Origin: Clostridia bacterium
GTDB lineage: Bacteria; Bacillota; Clostridia; Oscillospirales; CAG-272
Length of the DNA stretch: 64,000 nt
NCBI GenBank assembly: GCA_900769475.1
Contig: CAAGGQ010000110.1
Location: 1 to 64,000 of the forward strand
Direction: 5' to 3'
Below, piece by piece: positions 43,932 through 52,934 of the stretch. The notes beneath the pieces were generated by a model. It was not told the origin of the DNA. It saw only the letters and a program-made list of their open reading frames with translations, and made no database searches. Every line of letters starts with the position of its first letter. The first letter of the stretch is position 1. Both the position numbers and the translations under genes were made by a program.

Positions 43932-44483
43932 ATGAAACTGCGCCTACTCTCCCTTTTATTGCTTTGCCTCATGCTTTCCTCCTGTTTCTCTCTGCTCCCG
44001 CCCCTGGAGCCCCTGCCCACCGATGAGAACGGGACGCTATCCCCCCGACCGCCCTCCCCTGCCATCTCCGAGGAAGCCCCCGCCGCCCCGCGCTTGGAGC
44101 TCCGTGGCGAATATTTGTACTTTGTGGACGAGGGCGAAAACCAATGGGGGACCGGTCTCTCCCATATCCGATCCCTGAAAGCCTCCCACGCGGCAGACCA
44201 AGCCCTTTGGGAATCGGATCCCTCTCAGATTTTTTCCATCCTCTTTTCCAACAGCCCCATTTCCATGTACGCGGTCTCCGAAAAGGACATCGAGAATCTG
44301 GAGCTTCAAACCGGCTTTCTCACCGTTCTCCAATTTGGCGATCCGGCGATCCCCGACCCGCTGTTGGAGCTCTCTTTGACCAATTCCGGGATCTTGATCT
44401 ACCGGCATGCTTCGGGCGTGTATTTTCGCTCCACCGAGGGGGTAGTCAACACTCGCCGCGTGCATCGGCTGCTGGGCTGGTGA
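43932..44483 (+). CDS. Lipoprotein, twin 1
   Basis: A 183-residue predicted lipoprotein (signal peptide with lipobox LSSC, Cys18). Right after the cysteine comes FSLLPPLEPL, shared with the next gene. A Pro-rich linker (residues about 30-55) leads to a folded domain containing LELRGEYLYFVDEGE. The strong ribosome site is GGAGG. No known family is recognised. It is the first of two tandem paralogues that share only the signal, the post-lipobox motif and the order of domains. Confidence 0.75.
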   Translation: MKLRLLSLLLLCLMLSSCFSLLPPLEPLPTDENGTLSPRPPSPAISEEAPAAPRLELRGEYLYFVDEGENQWGTGLSHIRSLKASHAADQALWESDPSQIFSILFSNSPISMYAVSEKDIENLELQTGFLTVLQFGDPAIPDPLLELSLTNSGILIYRHASGVYFRSTEGVVNTRRVHRLLGW

Positions 44484-44517
44484 CACGCCCCCATCTTACC
44501 GTAAAGGAGAATCGTTT

Positions 44518-45120
44518 ATGAAACCCTACCGCAAGCTTCTGCTCCCCCTTTTGTTGTTGGGGATCGCTCTGCTCTGCACCTCCTGCTTCTCTCTGCTCCC
44601 GCCCCTGGAGCCCCTCTCTCCGGACGATACCCGTGAGGTGTTCCATGACCGCATCACCTCCCCACCCTTTTCTTATATTCCCGCGCCCGGCATTTCGGAG
44701 GACCCCGACTCCATCGAGGATCTGCGGATCTATATCCGTGGCAAGGCGATCCTGGTTTCCACGGTGAGGGAGGATCTCCCCCTGTACAAGGGCGCGCTGG
44801 ATCTTTTGGTACGCACCAACTGCTACCGCGGTGAGGAAAAATCCCTGGCCACCCACCAGCAACCCTCCCCTCTCCTGACCTATTTGTTTGAGAATGAGAT
44901 CCGCTTTTCTCCCATCCCTTTGGACAATTTCGTCGCCCTTCAAAAAGAGGATGACGTGATCTGCATCCATTTTCTGGAGAAAGACAACGATACTCCCTCT
45001 CTGGAGTTCTTCCTCCTCCCCGACGGCATCCTGCTTTATCAAAGCCCCGAGAACGGCTACTACGCCTCCACCACCACCGTGGATGTGATGCAGGTCAATC
45101 GCATTATCAACTGGAAATAA
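44518..45120 (+). CDS. Lipoprotein, twin 2
   Basis: A 200-residue predicted lipoprotein (lipobox CTSC, Cys23) with the same post-lipobox motif FSLLPPLEPL as the preceding gene and near-identical DNA there. The remainder is diverged but similarly arranged: Pro-rich linker, then LRIYIRGKAILVSTV and an ending VMQVNRIINW comparable to TRRVHRLLGW in twin 1. Ribosome site AAAGGAG. Co-transcribed with twin 1 and closed by a terminator. Function unknown. Confidence 0.75.
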   Translation: MKPYRKLLLPLLLLGIALLCTSCFSLLPPLEPLSPDDTREVFHDRITSPPFSYIPAPGISEDPDSIEDLRIYIRGKAILVSTVREDLPLYKGALDLLVRTNCYRGEEKSLATHQQPSPLLTYLFENEIRFSPIPLDNFVALQKEDDVICIHFLEKDNDTPSLEFFLLPDGILLYQSPENGYYASTTTVDVMQVNRIINWK

Positions 45121-45138
45121 GAAAATATCATAGCATAA

Positions 45139-45170
45139 CAAGAACGGCGATCCTCGCCGTTCTTGTTTTG
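45139..45170 (+). terminator. Terminator of the twin lipoproteins
   Basis: CAAGAACGGCGA and TCGCCGTTCTTG pair perfectly around TCC, followed by TTTTG. Confidence 0.9.
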
Positions 45171-45192
45171 TAACGCTCCTTTCCGTTGCGAA

Positions 45193-45250
45193 AACTCCTT
45201 CGCCGCTTTTTCTTTTGACCATATAGGCGCAAAAGAAAAAGCTTGGCCAA
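45193..45250. repeat. Dispersed repeat family C, copy 2
   Basis: GCTTTTTCTTTTG/CAAAAGAAAAAGC stem around ACCATATAGGCG, nearly identical to 30451-30507 in the same orientation. Confidence 0.7.
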
Positions 45251-45303
45251 AACGTTCACTGCGTGGAAAATCTTTGTTTTATCCACTATTTGCAAAATAC
45301 ATC

Positions 45304-45332
45304 TTGATTTTTTCTCTGCTTTTTGCTATAAT
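45304..45332 (+). promoter_or_regulatory. Promoter of metY-metA
   Basis: TTGATT at 45304-45309 and TATAAT at 45327-45332, spacer 17. The leader of about 60 bases is too short for a SAM riboswitch or T-box. Confidence 0.85.
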
Positions 45333-45395
45333 AAAAAAGTTAACATTATTTTTAAGCGATGCGATGTTTTGAAACCGCACCCAAGGAGGTTCATC

Positions 45396-46679
45396 ATGAG
45401 CAACTTTAAGATCGGAACAAAATGCGTTCAGGGTGGCTACCGCCCCGGTAACGGCGAACCCAGACAGATCCCCATCATTCAGAGCACCACCTTTAAGTAC
45501 GATACCGGTGACGCCATGGGCAAGCTCTTTGATCTGGAAGCCAGCGGCTATTTCTATACCCGCCTGCAAAACCCCACCAGCGACTCGGTGGCCGCAAAGA
45601 TCTGCGAAATGGAAGGCGGAAGCGCCGCCATGCTCACCTCCTCGGGAATGGCTGCCTCCTTCCTGGCCGTGTTTAACATCTGCTCCTGCGGAGATCATTT
45701 CATCTCCTCCTCTGCCATCTACGGCGGCACCTACAACCTCTTCTCGGTCACCCTGAAGCGCATGGGCATTGACGCGACTTTCGTTTCCCCCGATTGCACC
45801 GAGGAAGAGCTGCAGGCGGCCTTTCGTCCCAACACCAAGCTGGTCTTTGGCGAAACCATCGCCAACCCCGCCCTCAAGGTTCTGGACATTGAAAAATTCG
45901 CCAAGGTGGCTCACGCCAACGGCGTTCCGCTGATCATCGACAACACCTTCCCCACCCCCGTGGGCTGCCGTCCCTTTGAGTTCGGTGCCGACATCGTGAC
46001 CCACGCCACCACCAAGTACATGGACGGTCACGGATCTGCCGTGGGCGGTGCTATTGTGGACTCCGGCAACTTTGACTGGATGGCCCACGCCGAGAAATTC
46101 CCCGGCCTCTGCACCCCTGACGAAAGCTACCATGGAATTACCTACGCCGAGCGTTTTGGAAAGGAAGGTGCCTACATTACCAAGGCCACCGCGCAGCTGA
46201 TGCGTGACCTGGGTGTGACCCCCGCCCCCATGAACTCCTTCCTGCTCAACCTGGGCCTGGAGAGCCTGCACGTGCGCATGAAGCAGCATTGCGCCAACGG
46301 TCTGGCCGTTGCGCAGTACCTGGAAAACCATCCCAAGGTGGCCTGGGTCAACTATCCCGGTCTTGCCTCCTCCCCCGACTATGCACTGACGCAGAAGTAT
46401 ATGCCTCACGGCACCTGCGGTGTAGTCAGCTTTGGCGTGAAGGGTGGCAGAGAAGCTGCCTCCAAGTTCATGGAAAGCTTGAACATCATCGCCATTGAGA
46501 CCCACGTGGCCGATGCTCGCTCCTGCTGCCTGCATCCCGCCACCACCACCCACCGCCAGCTCAGCGACGCCGATCTTGTCGCCGCGGGTGTAGGTCCCGA
46601 CCTCATTCGCGTTTCCCTGGGTCTGGAGGACACCGCTGACCTGATCGCCGACATCGAGCAGGCTCTGGCAAACGTATAA
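45396..46679 (+). CDS. metY: O-acetylhomoserine sulfhydrylase
   Basis: A 427-residue Cys/Met-metabolism PLP enzyme joining sulfide to O-acetylhomoserine to make homocysteine. The pyridoxal lysine lies in THATTKYMDGHGSAVGG; FYTRLQNPTSD and SSSAIYGGTYNLF are family blocks. It is longer than gamma-synthases (about 380), which favours MetY. Start at 45396 follows AGGAGG. metA, giving the acetylated substrate, is next. Confidence 0.92.
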   Translation: MSNFKIGTKCVQGGYRPGNGEPRQIPIIQSTTFKYDTGDAMGKLFDLEASGYFYTRLQNPTSDSVAAKICEMEGGSAAMLTSSGMAASFLAVFNICSCGDHFISSSAIYGGTYNLFSVTLKRMGIDATFVSPDCTEEELQAAFRPNTKLVFGETIANPALKVLDIEKFAKVAHANGVPLIIDNTFPTPVGCRPFEFGADIVTHATTKYMDGHGSAVGGAIVDSGNFDWMAHAEKFPGLCTPDESYHGITYAERFGKEGAYITKATAQLMRDLGVTPAPMNSFLLNLGLESLHVRMKQHCANGLAVAQYLENHPKVAWVNYPGLASSPDYALTQKYMPHGTCGVVSFGVKGGREAASKFMESLNIIAIETHVADARSCCLHPATTTHRQLSDADLVAAGVGPDLIRVSLGLEDTADLIADIEQALANV

Positions 46680-46697
46680 CACAGGAGAATTATCAAC

Positions 46698-47633
46698 ATG
46701 CCCATTAAGATCCCCAATGATCTGCCCGCCGTGCAGACCCTGGCCGATGAAAATATTTTTGTAATGACCGAGACACGAGCCATCACCCAAGACATTCGTC
46801 CTCTGCGCATCGTGCTTCTCAATCTCATGCCCAAAAAGATCGAAACCGAAACCCAGATCTCCCGCATCCTGGGAAACACCCCCCTGCAGATCGAACTCAC
46901 CCTCATTCGCACCAAAACTCATCAGTCCCAAAACACCGCCCAAGAGCATCTTCTTGCCTTCTACAAGACCTTTGACGACATCAAGGATCAAAAGTTTGAC
47001 GGCATGATCATCACGGGTGCTCCCGTGGAGCTCAAGGAATTTGAGGACGTGGACTACTGGGAGGAGCTGTGCGAGATCATGGACTGGTCCAAGACCAACG
47101 TTCACAGCACCATGCACATCTGCTGGGGCGCTCAGGCGGGGCTTTACCATCACTTCGGAATCAAAAAATATCAGTTGGATAGGAAGCTCTTTGGCGTTTT
47201 CCCCCACAAGGCGGACTATGCCAAGTCCATGCTTCTGCGCGGCTTTGACGGCGTGTTCCACGTTCCTCATTCCCGCTACACCGCGGTCAAGCGCGAGGAG
47301 ATCGAGGCCATTCCCGAGCTGCGTATTCTTGCCTCCTCCCAGGAGGCGGGCGTCCACATCGTGGGTGCCATTGGCGGCAGACAGTTCTTCATTATGGGTC
47401 ACGCCGAGTACGATCCCCTGACGCTGGACGCCGAATACCGCCGCGATGCCGCCGCGGGACTTGGAACCCTGCCCCCCGAAAACTACTATCCCAACAACGA
47501 TCCCTCCAAGGAGCCCATCATCACCTGGCGCGCCCACGGAAGTCTGCTCTTTATCAACTGGCTAAACTATTTCGTTTATCAGTCCACTCCCTACGATCTT
47601 AAGGACCTCAAATCCCAGGAAAAGGAACCCTGA
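46698..47633 (+). CDS. metA: Homoserine O-acetyltransferase (MetA fold)
   Basis: A 311-residue MetA-family acyltransferase. The nucleophile is Cys142 in [13 protein letters not shown]. Residue 111 is Glu (APVELKEF); in this family Glu111 marks acetyl-CoA users and Gly111 succinyl-CoA users, so this is an acetyltransferase despite its MetA fold. That agrees with the O-acetylhomoserine sulfhydrylase 18 bases upstream. AGGAG ribosome site. Confidence 0.93.
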   Translation: MPIKIPNDLPAVQTLADENIFVMTETRAITQDIRPLRIVLLNLMPKKIETETQISRILGNTPLQIELTLIRTKTHQSQNTAQEHLLAFYKTFDDIKDQKFDGMIITGAPVELKEFEDVDYWEELCEIMDWSKTNVHSTMHICWGAQAGLYHHFGIKKYQLDRKLFGVFPHKADYAKSMLLRGFDGVFHVPHSRYTAVKREEIEAIPELRILASSQEAGVHIVGAIGGRQFFIMGHAEYDPLTLDAEYRRDAAAGLGTLPPENYYPNNDPSKEPIITWRAHGSLLFINWLNYFVYQSTPYDLKDLKSQEKEP

Positions 47634-47658
47634 TTTTCGATTTTTTTCAAGAAACCTA

Positions 47659-47687
47659 TTGACAAACGGTCAAAATTGTGATATGAT
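47659..47687 (+). promoter_or_regulatory. Promoter of T-box 1
   Basis: TTGACA at 47659-47664 and TATGAT at 47682-47687, spacer 17. Confidence 0.88.
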
Positions 47688-47693
47688 AATGCC

Positions 47694-47960
47694 AATTTCC
47701 AAAGGCTATGACGAAGACGGCCGAAAAAGATCGTTTCCAGAGAACCGACGGTTGGTGCGAGTCGGTAACGGGATTTTTCAAAGGCCCATCCCTTCCGAGC
47801 CGGAAGCCCGAAAGACTGCGAGTAGGCGCTCCCCGTGATTGCTGCGTAAATGCATAAGGATTGTTGGATCCTGAGTGACGGCGTCTGCCGTAATTTGAGT
47901 GGTACCGCGAGTGTTGATTCACCCGTCTCAAAGAAAATCTTTGAGACGGGTATTTTTATT
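47694..47960 (+). promoter_or_regulatory. T-box leader 1, specifier read as ATC (Ile)
   Basis: The T-box core GAGTGGTACCGCG is at 47897-47909 and the terminator CCCGTCTCAAAGA/TCTTTGAGACGGG plus TATTTTT at 47922-47957. Stem I: base GGCT (47704-47707)/AGCC (47798-47801), a kink (ATGAC/CG), then GAAG (47713-47716)/CTTC (47792-47795), a loop, and an upper helix GAAAAA/TTTTTC capped by AGAGA and GGTTGGTG. The triplet one base before CTTC is ATC (47788-47790). The T-box TGGT fits tRNA ending ACCA (discriminator A), as in tRNA-Ile. Uncharged tRNA should stabilise the antiterminator and switch on the ligase gene. Confidence 0.88.
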
Positions 47961-47982
47961 TTCCAAGAGGAGGAAACAAACC

Positions 47983-50250
47983 ATGGCTACACTGGAAACC
48001 CAAAAACTGTTGGAGGTTGCCGGACGTATCCGCGAAATGCGCGAGATCTTTGGCTTTAGTCCCGAGGAAATGGCGCAAAAAACCGAGGTATCGGTGATCG
48101 AATATCAAGAATATGAAAAGGGACGCAAGGACTTCCCCTTTACCTTTATTCATAAATGTGCCCTGGCCTTTGGAGTGGGCATTACCGACCTCTTGGAGGG
48201 TCAGAGTGCCCGCCTGCATTCCTACACCATTACACGCAAGGGTGAAGGGCAGCAAACCGCCAAGGAGGACGGTATTGAGATCAAAAATCTGGCCCCCCTC
48301 TTCCGCAAAAAGATCGCAGAACCCTACTGGGTTCGCTATGAATTCAACGAAGAGCTGCAGAATAAGCCCATTCATCTGACCAAGCACTCGGGCCAGGAAT
48401 TCGACTTTGTAATGAAAGGTCGCCTCAAGATCCAGATCGGTGACAACGTAGAATATTTGAGCGAGGGCGACAGCATCTACTACAACTCCTCCACCCCTCA
48501 CGGTATGATCGCCGTGGACGGCAGCGAGTGCTTGTTCGTAGCCGTGGTCCTGCCCGGCGAAAACGAGGCCGAGGAGGTTCTGCGCGATACCATCATCTCT
48601 GCGCACTCGGGAGATAAGAAGCTGGTTTGCGCCGACTTTGTGGACACGGTGGAGGACGAGAACGGCTATCCTCTTTCCATCAACTTCAAAAACGAGGAAC
48701 GCTTCAACTTTGCCTTTGACGTGGTGGATGCCTTGGCCAAGCGAGAGCCCAACAAGCTGGCCATGATCCACATTGATCGGGAAAAGAACGAGCGCCGCTT
48801 CACCTTTAACGATATGAAGCGCCGCTCCAATCAGTGTGCCAACTACTTCAAGTCCCTGGGCATCAAGCAGGGGGATCGGGTCATGCTGGTGCTCAAGCGG
48901 CACTATCAGTTCTGGTTCGCGATCCTGGGTCTGCACAAGCTGGGTGCCATCGTCATCCCCGCCACCAACCAGCTCCAGGAGCACGACTTCGAGTACCGCT
49001 TCAATGCGGCCGACGTGAGCGCCATTCTCTGCACCGCCGACGGTGACGTGGCGCATCAGGTGGAGCTGGCCGCCGCCAAGTGCCCTTCCCTGAAAACCAA
49101 GATCCTGGTGGGCGGCGCTCGGGAGGGCTGGAAGTCCTTCGACGAGGAATTCTCCCTCTTCAGCACCCACTACTACCGCACCGAGGATACCCCCTGCGGC
49201 AGCGATCTGATGCTCATGTTCTTTACCTCGGGCACCACGGGCTACCCCAAGATCGCCGCTCACAACTACAAATATCCGCTGGGGCACTACGTCACCGCCA
49301 AATACTGGCATGGCGTCAGCTCGGGCGGTCTGCACTTCACCATCTCGGATACCGGCTGGGGCAAGGCTCTGTGGGGCAAGCTCTACGGCCAATGGCTCTG
49401 CGAGGGTGCGGTCTTTACCTATGACTTTGACCGCTTCGACGCCGCCGACATCCTTCCCATGTTCGCCAAATACGGCATCACCACCTTCTGTGCTCCTCCC
49501 ACCATGCTCCGCATGATGGTCAAGGAGGACATCTCCAAATACGATCTCTCCTCGGTGCGCCATATGACCACCGCGGGCGAGGCACTCAATCCCGAGGTCT
49601 ACCGTCAATTTGAGGAAGCCACGGGTCTGCAAACCATGGAAGGCTTTGGACAAACCGAGCTGACCCTGACCATTGCCAACCTGATGGGTGGCTCCCATAA
49701 GCTGGGCTCCATGGGCAAGCCGGTGCCGATCTATGACGTTGACATTGTGGATCCCGACGGCAATCCCGTGGCCGACGGTGAGGTGGGTGAGATCATTGTT
49801 CGCACCGATAAAAAGGTTCCCTGCGGACTCTTTGAGGGCTATTATCGCAATGAGGAAAAGACCCGCGAGGTATGGCACGACGGCATGTACCACACCGGCG
49901 ACACCGCATGGCGGGATGAGGACGGCTTCTATTGGTACGTGGGGCGCGTAGACGACGTGATCAAGTCCTCGGGCTACCGCATCGGTCCCTTCGAGATCGA
50001 GAGCGTGATCATGGAGCTTCCCTACGTGCTGGAATGCGGCGTTTCCGCCGCTCCCGACGAGCTCCGCGGTCAGGTGGTCAAGGCCAGCATCGTGCTCACC
50101 AAGGGTACTCAGCCCTCCGAGGAGCTGAAGAAGGAGATCCAAAACTATGTCAAGCAACACACGGCTCCCTACAAGTATCCCCGTATCGTAGTCTTCCGGG
50201 ATGAGCTGCCCAAAACCATCAGCGGAAAAATCCAACGCAACAAGCTGTAA
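47983..50250 (+). CDS. XRE-cupin-acyl-CoA ligase fusion, Ile T-box unit
   Basis: A 755-residue three-part protein. Residues about 12-72 are a Cro/C1 helix-turn-helix (EEMAQKTEVSVIEYQEYEKG); about 120-190 a cupin (GQEFDFVMKGRLKIQIGD, SIYYNSSTPHGM), the layout of small-molecule-sensing XRE-cupin regulators; 235-755 an AMP-forming acyl-CoA ligase with TSGTTG (415-420), GFGQTE, YVGRVDDVIKSSGYRIG and C-terminal Lys749 in SGKIQRN. The ligase part resembles medium-chain/branched acyl-CoA synthetases. Start at 47983 follows AGAGGAGG. The Ile-type T-box implies 2-methylbutyrate as substrate, feeding 2-methylbutyryl-CoA to the oxidoreductase downstream; this is inferred. A regulator fused to its enzyme is unusual. 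Confidence 0.88.
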   Translation: MATLETQKLLEVAGRIREMREIFGFSPEEMAQKTEVSVIEYQEYEKGRKDFPFTFIHKCALAFGVGITDLLEGQSARLHSYTITRKGEGQQTAKEDGIEIKNLAPLFRKKIAEPYWVRYEFNEELQNKPIHLTKHSGQEFDFVMKGRLKIQIGDNVEYLSEGDSIYYNSSTPHGMIAVDGSECLFVAVVLPGENEAEEVLRDTIISAHSGDKKLVCADFVDTVEDENGYPLSINFKNEERFNFAFDVVDALAKREPNKLAMIHIDREKNERRFTFNDMKRRSNQCANYFKSLGIKQGDRVMLVLKRHYQFWFAILGLHKLGAIVIPATNQLQEHDFEYRFNAADVSAILCTADGDVAHQVELAAAKCPSLKTKILVGGAREGWKSFDEEFSLFSTHYYRTEDTPCGSDLMLMFFTSGTTGYPKIAAHNYKYPLGHYVTAKYWHGVSSGGLHFTISDTGWGKALWGKLYGQWLCEGAVFTYDFDRFDAADILPMFAKYGITTFCAPPTMLRMMVKEDISKYDLSSVRHMTTAGEALNPEVYRQFEEATGLQTMEGFGQTELTLTIANLMGGSHKLGSMGKPVPIYDVDIVDPDGNPVADGEVGEIIVRTDKKVPCGLFEGYYRNEEKTREVWHDGMYHTGDTAWRDEDGFYWYVGRVDDVIKSSGYRIGPFEIESVIMELPYVLECGVSAAPDELRGQVVKASIVLTKGTQPSEELKKEIQNYVKQHTAPYKYPRIVVFRDELPKTISGKIQRNKL

Positions 50251-50290
50251 TTTATTACAAAATAAGGAAAGAAAAAAATCAAAAATCATA

Positions 50291-50319
50291 TTGACAAATC
50301 CCTTTGTTTGTGCTATAAT
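50291..50319 (+). promoter_or_regulatory. Promoter of T-box 2
   Basis: TTGACA at 50291-50296 and TATAAT at 50314-50319, spacer 17. Confidence 0.92.
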
Positions 50320-50325
50320 AACACA

Positions 50326-50610
50326 TATTTTAAAATAGCTTTGACGAAGAGTGATACGGGAGCGTGCCCTGCAGAGAGATGACGGTTGGTGCAAGCTCAT
50401 CAAAAGCATTCCCCGTGTTTGTAGCTTCTGAGCTGAGAGGAAGAACGCCTATGGCAAGTAGAACCTCTCCGTGATTGCTGCGTAAAGGCATACGGATTGT
50501 ACTGATCCTGAGTGGCGGCGTCCTGCCGCAATTTGAGTGGTACCGCGGGTCAACCTGAATTATCAGGCGCTCGTCTCAAAGTCACATGCTTTGGGGCGAG
50601 CGCTTTTTTC
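50326..50610 (+). promoter_or_regulatory. T-box leader 2, specifier read as GTA (Val)
   Basis: T-box core GAGTGGTACCGCG at 50535-50547; terminator GCGCTCGTCTCAAAG/CTTTGGGGCGAGCGC with TTTTTT at 50567-50609. Stem I: AGCT (50337-50340)/AGCT (50431-50434), kink TTGAC/TG, then GAAG (50346-50349)/CTTC (50425-50428); the triplet one base before CTTC is GTA (50421-50423). The cap has AGAGA and GGTTGGTG. About 75 bases before the core are nearly identical to T-box 1, so the two leaders are duplicates that differ in Stem I. Confidence 0.87.
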
Positions 50611-50630
50611 GTCCCGGAAAAGGAGTACAT

Positions 50631-52922
50631 ATGGAACAGATCACAGGTCTTGATTACAAAATTCAAGAAATGGCGCGACGCATTCGGGAATTGCGCGACA
50701 TCGAGGGCTTTACCCCCGAGGAGATGGCGCAAAAGACCAACGTTTCGGTAGCCGAATACCTGGATTGCGAAAACGGCAGAAGCGATTTGAACTTTGCCTT
50801 TATCTACCGCTGCGCCATGGCGCTCAAGGTCAACGTGACCGATATCATCGAGGGCTACAGCCCCAAGCTCCGCTCCTACACCGTTACCCGCAGCGGCAGC
50901 GGCCAGGAGATCGCCAAGGCTCACGGAATGACCTACTACAATATGGCCTACGACTTTAAAAACCGTATTGCCGAGCCTCTGTTCGTTAAGATCGATTACA
51001 ACGAGAACAGCGCCCATAAGGACATCGAGCTCACCACCCACACGGGTCAGGAGTGTGACATCGTGATCGACGGTCAGCTCATGGTGCAGATCGGCGAGCA
51101 CCGGGAGGTGCTGGGTCCCGGGGACAGCATTTATTACAACAGTGAAACGCCCCACGGCATGATCGCCACGGGCGGTCGGGATTGCACCTTCTACGCCATC
51201 GTTCTCAATCCCTCGGGCGAGCCCATTGCCGAGCTCATGCCCACCCAAGCGGTTACCAACGTCAAGGCTGTGGCCAAGAAGGACGAGAAGGATCGCATCT
51301 GGCACAACTACATCGACGTGGTGGAGAGCGAGACCGGACATCCCACCTCCATCACCTTCAAGAACACCGAGCACTTTAACTTCGCCTTTGACCTGGTGGA
51401 CGCCCTGGCCGATCGGGAACCCGAAAAACTGGCCATGCTCCACATTGCCAAGGACAAGACCGAACGCCGCTTCACCTTCAAGGATATGAAGCGGGAATCC
51501 AACCGCTGTGCCAACTACTTTAAGGCCATTGGCATCAAGCGGGGAGATCGGGTCATGCTTATCCTCAAGCGGCACTACCAGTTCTGGTTCGCCATGCTGG
51601 GTCTGCACAAGCTGGGCGCCATCGCCATTCCCGCGGTCAACCAGCTTCAGGAGCACGATCTGGAATACCGCTTCCAATCCGCCGGAGTTTCGGCCATCGT
51701 TTGCACCGCCGACGATGACGTGGCGCATCAGGTGGATCTGGCGGCACGGACCTGCCCCGGTCTCACCAATAAGATCCTGGTAAACGGCACGCGGGAGGGC
51801 TGGAGATGCTTTGACGAGGAATACACCATGTACAGCACCCATTACAACCGCCCTGCGGACGCTCCCGGCGGCGAGGATCTGATGCTGATGTATTTCACCT
51901 CGGGCACCTCAGGCTATCCCAAGATCGCGGCACACAACTACAAATACGTGCTGGGCCACTTCCACACCGCCAAGTACTGGCACACCGTGGATCCCGACGG
52001 CCTGCACTTTACCATTTCGGATACCGGCTGGGCCAAGGCCATGTGGGGCAAGCTCTACGGCCAATGGCTCTGCGAGGCAGCCACCTTTGTTTACGACTTT
52101 GACCGATTTGATGCCGCCGACATCCTTCCAATGTTCGCAAAGCATCACATCACCACCTTCTGCGCACCTCCCACCATGCTCCGCATGATGGTAAAGCAGG
52201 ATATTTCCAAGTACGACCTCTCCTCGGTCCAGCACATGACCACCGCAGGCGAGGCACTGAACCCCGAGGTCTACCGTCAATTTGAAAAGCTGACGGGTCT
52301 GCAGATCCACGAGGGCTTTGGACAAAGCGAGAGCACCATGATCATTGGTAACCTGGTGGGTGCCCCCCACAAGATTGGCTCCATGGGCAAGCCGGCTCCC
52401 ACCTACGACGTTTCCCTGGTGGATGCCGACGGCAATCCCGTCAAGGCCAGCGAGGTGGGTGAGATCGTGGTCAACATCAAGAACGGGATCCCCTGCGGTC
52501 TTGCCGTTGGCTACTATGGTGACGAAGAAAAGACCGCCGAAACCTGGAAGGACGGCCTCTACCACACCGGCGACACCGCTTGGCGTGACGAGGACGGCTA
52601 CTTCTGGTACGTGGGCCGCGTAGACGACGTGATCAAGTCCTCGGGCTACCGCATCGGTCCCTTTGAGATCGAGAGCGTGATCATGGAGCTTCCTTACGTG
52701 CTGGAGTGCGGCGTTTCGGCCGTGCCCGACGAGGTAAGAGGCCAGATCGTAAAGGCCAGCATCGTGCTGGTCGATGGCACCGAGCCCTCCGAGGATCTGA
52801 AGAAGGAAATTCAAACCTACGTCAAAGAAAAGACCGCGCCCTACAAGTACCCCCGTATCGTGGTCTTCCGCGAGAGCCTTCCCAAAACGGCCAGCGGCAA
52901 GATCCAGCGGAACAAGCTGTAA
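50631..52922 (+). CDS. XRE-cupin-acyl-CoA ligase fusion, Val T-box unit
   Basis: A 763-residue paralogue of the 47983 gene with the same order: helix-turn-helix (EEMAQKTNVSVAEYLDCENG, residues about 20-80), cupin (GQECDIVIDGQLMVQIG), and AMP-forming ligase with TSGTSG (423-428), GFGQSE, YVGRVDDVIKSSGYRIG and Lys757 in SGKIQRN. The ligase halves are far more alike than the regulator halves, suggesting the same chemistry with different sensing. Start at 50631 follows AAAAGGAG. The Val-type T-box points to isobutyrate, giving isobutyryl-CoA, as substrate (inferred). It heads the operon that continues into the ATPase and oxidoreductase genes. Confidence 0.88.
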   Translation: MEQITGLDYKIQEMARRIRELRDIEGFTPEEMAQKTNVSVAEYLDCENGRSDLNFAFIYRCAMALKVNVTDIIEGYSPKLRSYTVTRSGSGQEIAKAHGMTYYNMAYDFKNRIAEPLFVKIDYNENSAHKDIELTTHTGQECDIVIDGQLMVQIGEHREVLGPGDSIYYNSETPHGMIATGGRDCTFYAIVLNPSGEPIAELMPTQAVTNVKAVAKKDEKDRIWHNYIDVVESETGHPTSITFKNTEHFNFAFDLVDALADREPEKLAMLHIAKDKTERRFTFKDMKRESNRCANYFKAIGIKRGDRVMLILKRHYQFWFAMLGLHKLGAIAIPAVNQLQEHDLEYRFQSAGVSAIVCTADDDVAHQVDLAARTCPGLTNKILVNGTREGWRCFDEEYTMYSTHYNRPADAPGGEDLMLMYFTSGTSGYPKIAAHNYKYVLGHFHTAKYWHTVDPDGLHFTISDTGWAKAMWGKLYGQWLCEAATFVYDFDRFDAADILPMFAKHHITTFCAPPTMLRMMVKQDISKYDLSSVQHMTTAGEALNPEVYRQFEKLTGLQIHEGFGQSESTMIIGNLVGAPHKIGSMGKPAPTYDVSLVDADGNPVKASEVGEIVVNIKNGIPCGLAVGYYGDEEKTAETWKDGLYHTGDTAWRDEDGYFWYVGRVDDVIKSSGYRIGPFEIESVIMELPYVLECGVSAVPDEVRGQIVKASIVLVDGTEPSEDLKKEIQTYVKEKTAPYKYPRIVVFRESLPKTASGKIQRNKL

Positions 52923-52934
52923 AGGAGCCCGCGG

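Noticed and set aside
45333..45395. A possible SAM riboswitch or T-box ahead of metY
   Set aside because: The leader between promoter and ribosome site is only about 60 bases and holds no SAM-box or T-box core.
47783..47786. GGC as the specifier of T-box 1
   Set aside because: It lies in a stretch that can pair with the upstream GGCC and breaks the geometry shared with the other two leaders, which gives ATC.
45279..50409. Very long minus-strand open frames opposite metY-metA and the first ligase (over 750 codons each)
   Set aside because: They mirror strongly coding plus-strand genes with complete family motifs, run across the T-box leader and terminators, and their translations are low-complexity (His/Gly/Val-rich) without known domains. 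They result from codon bias.
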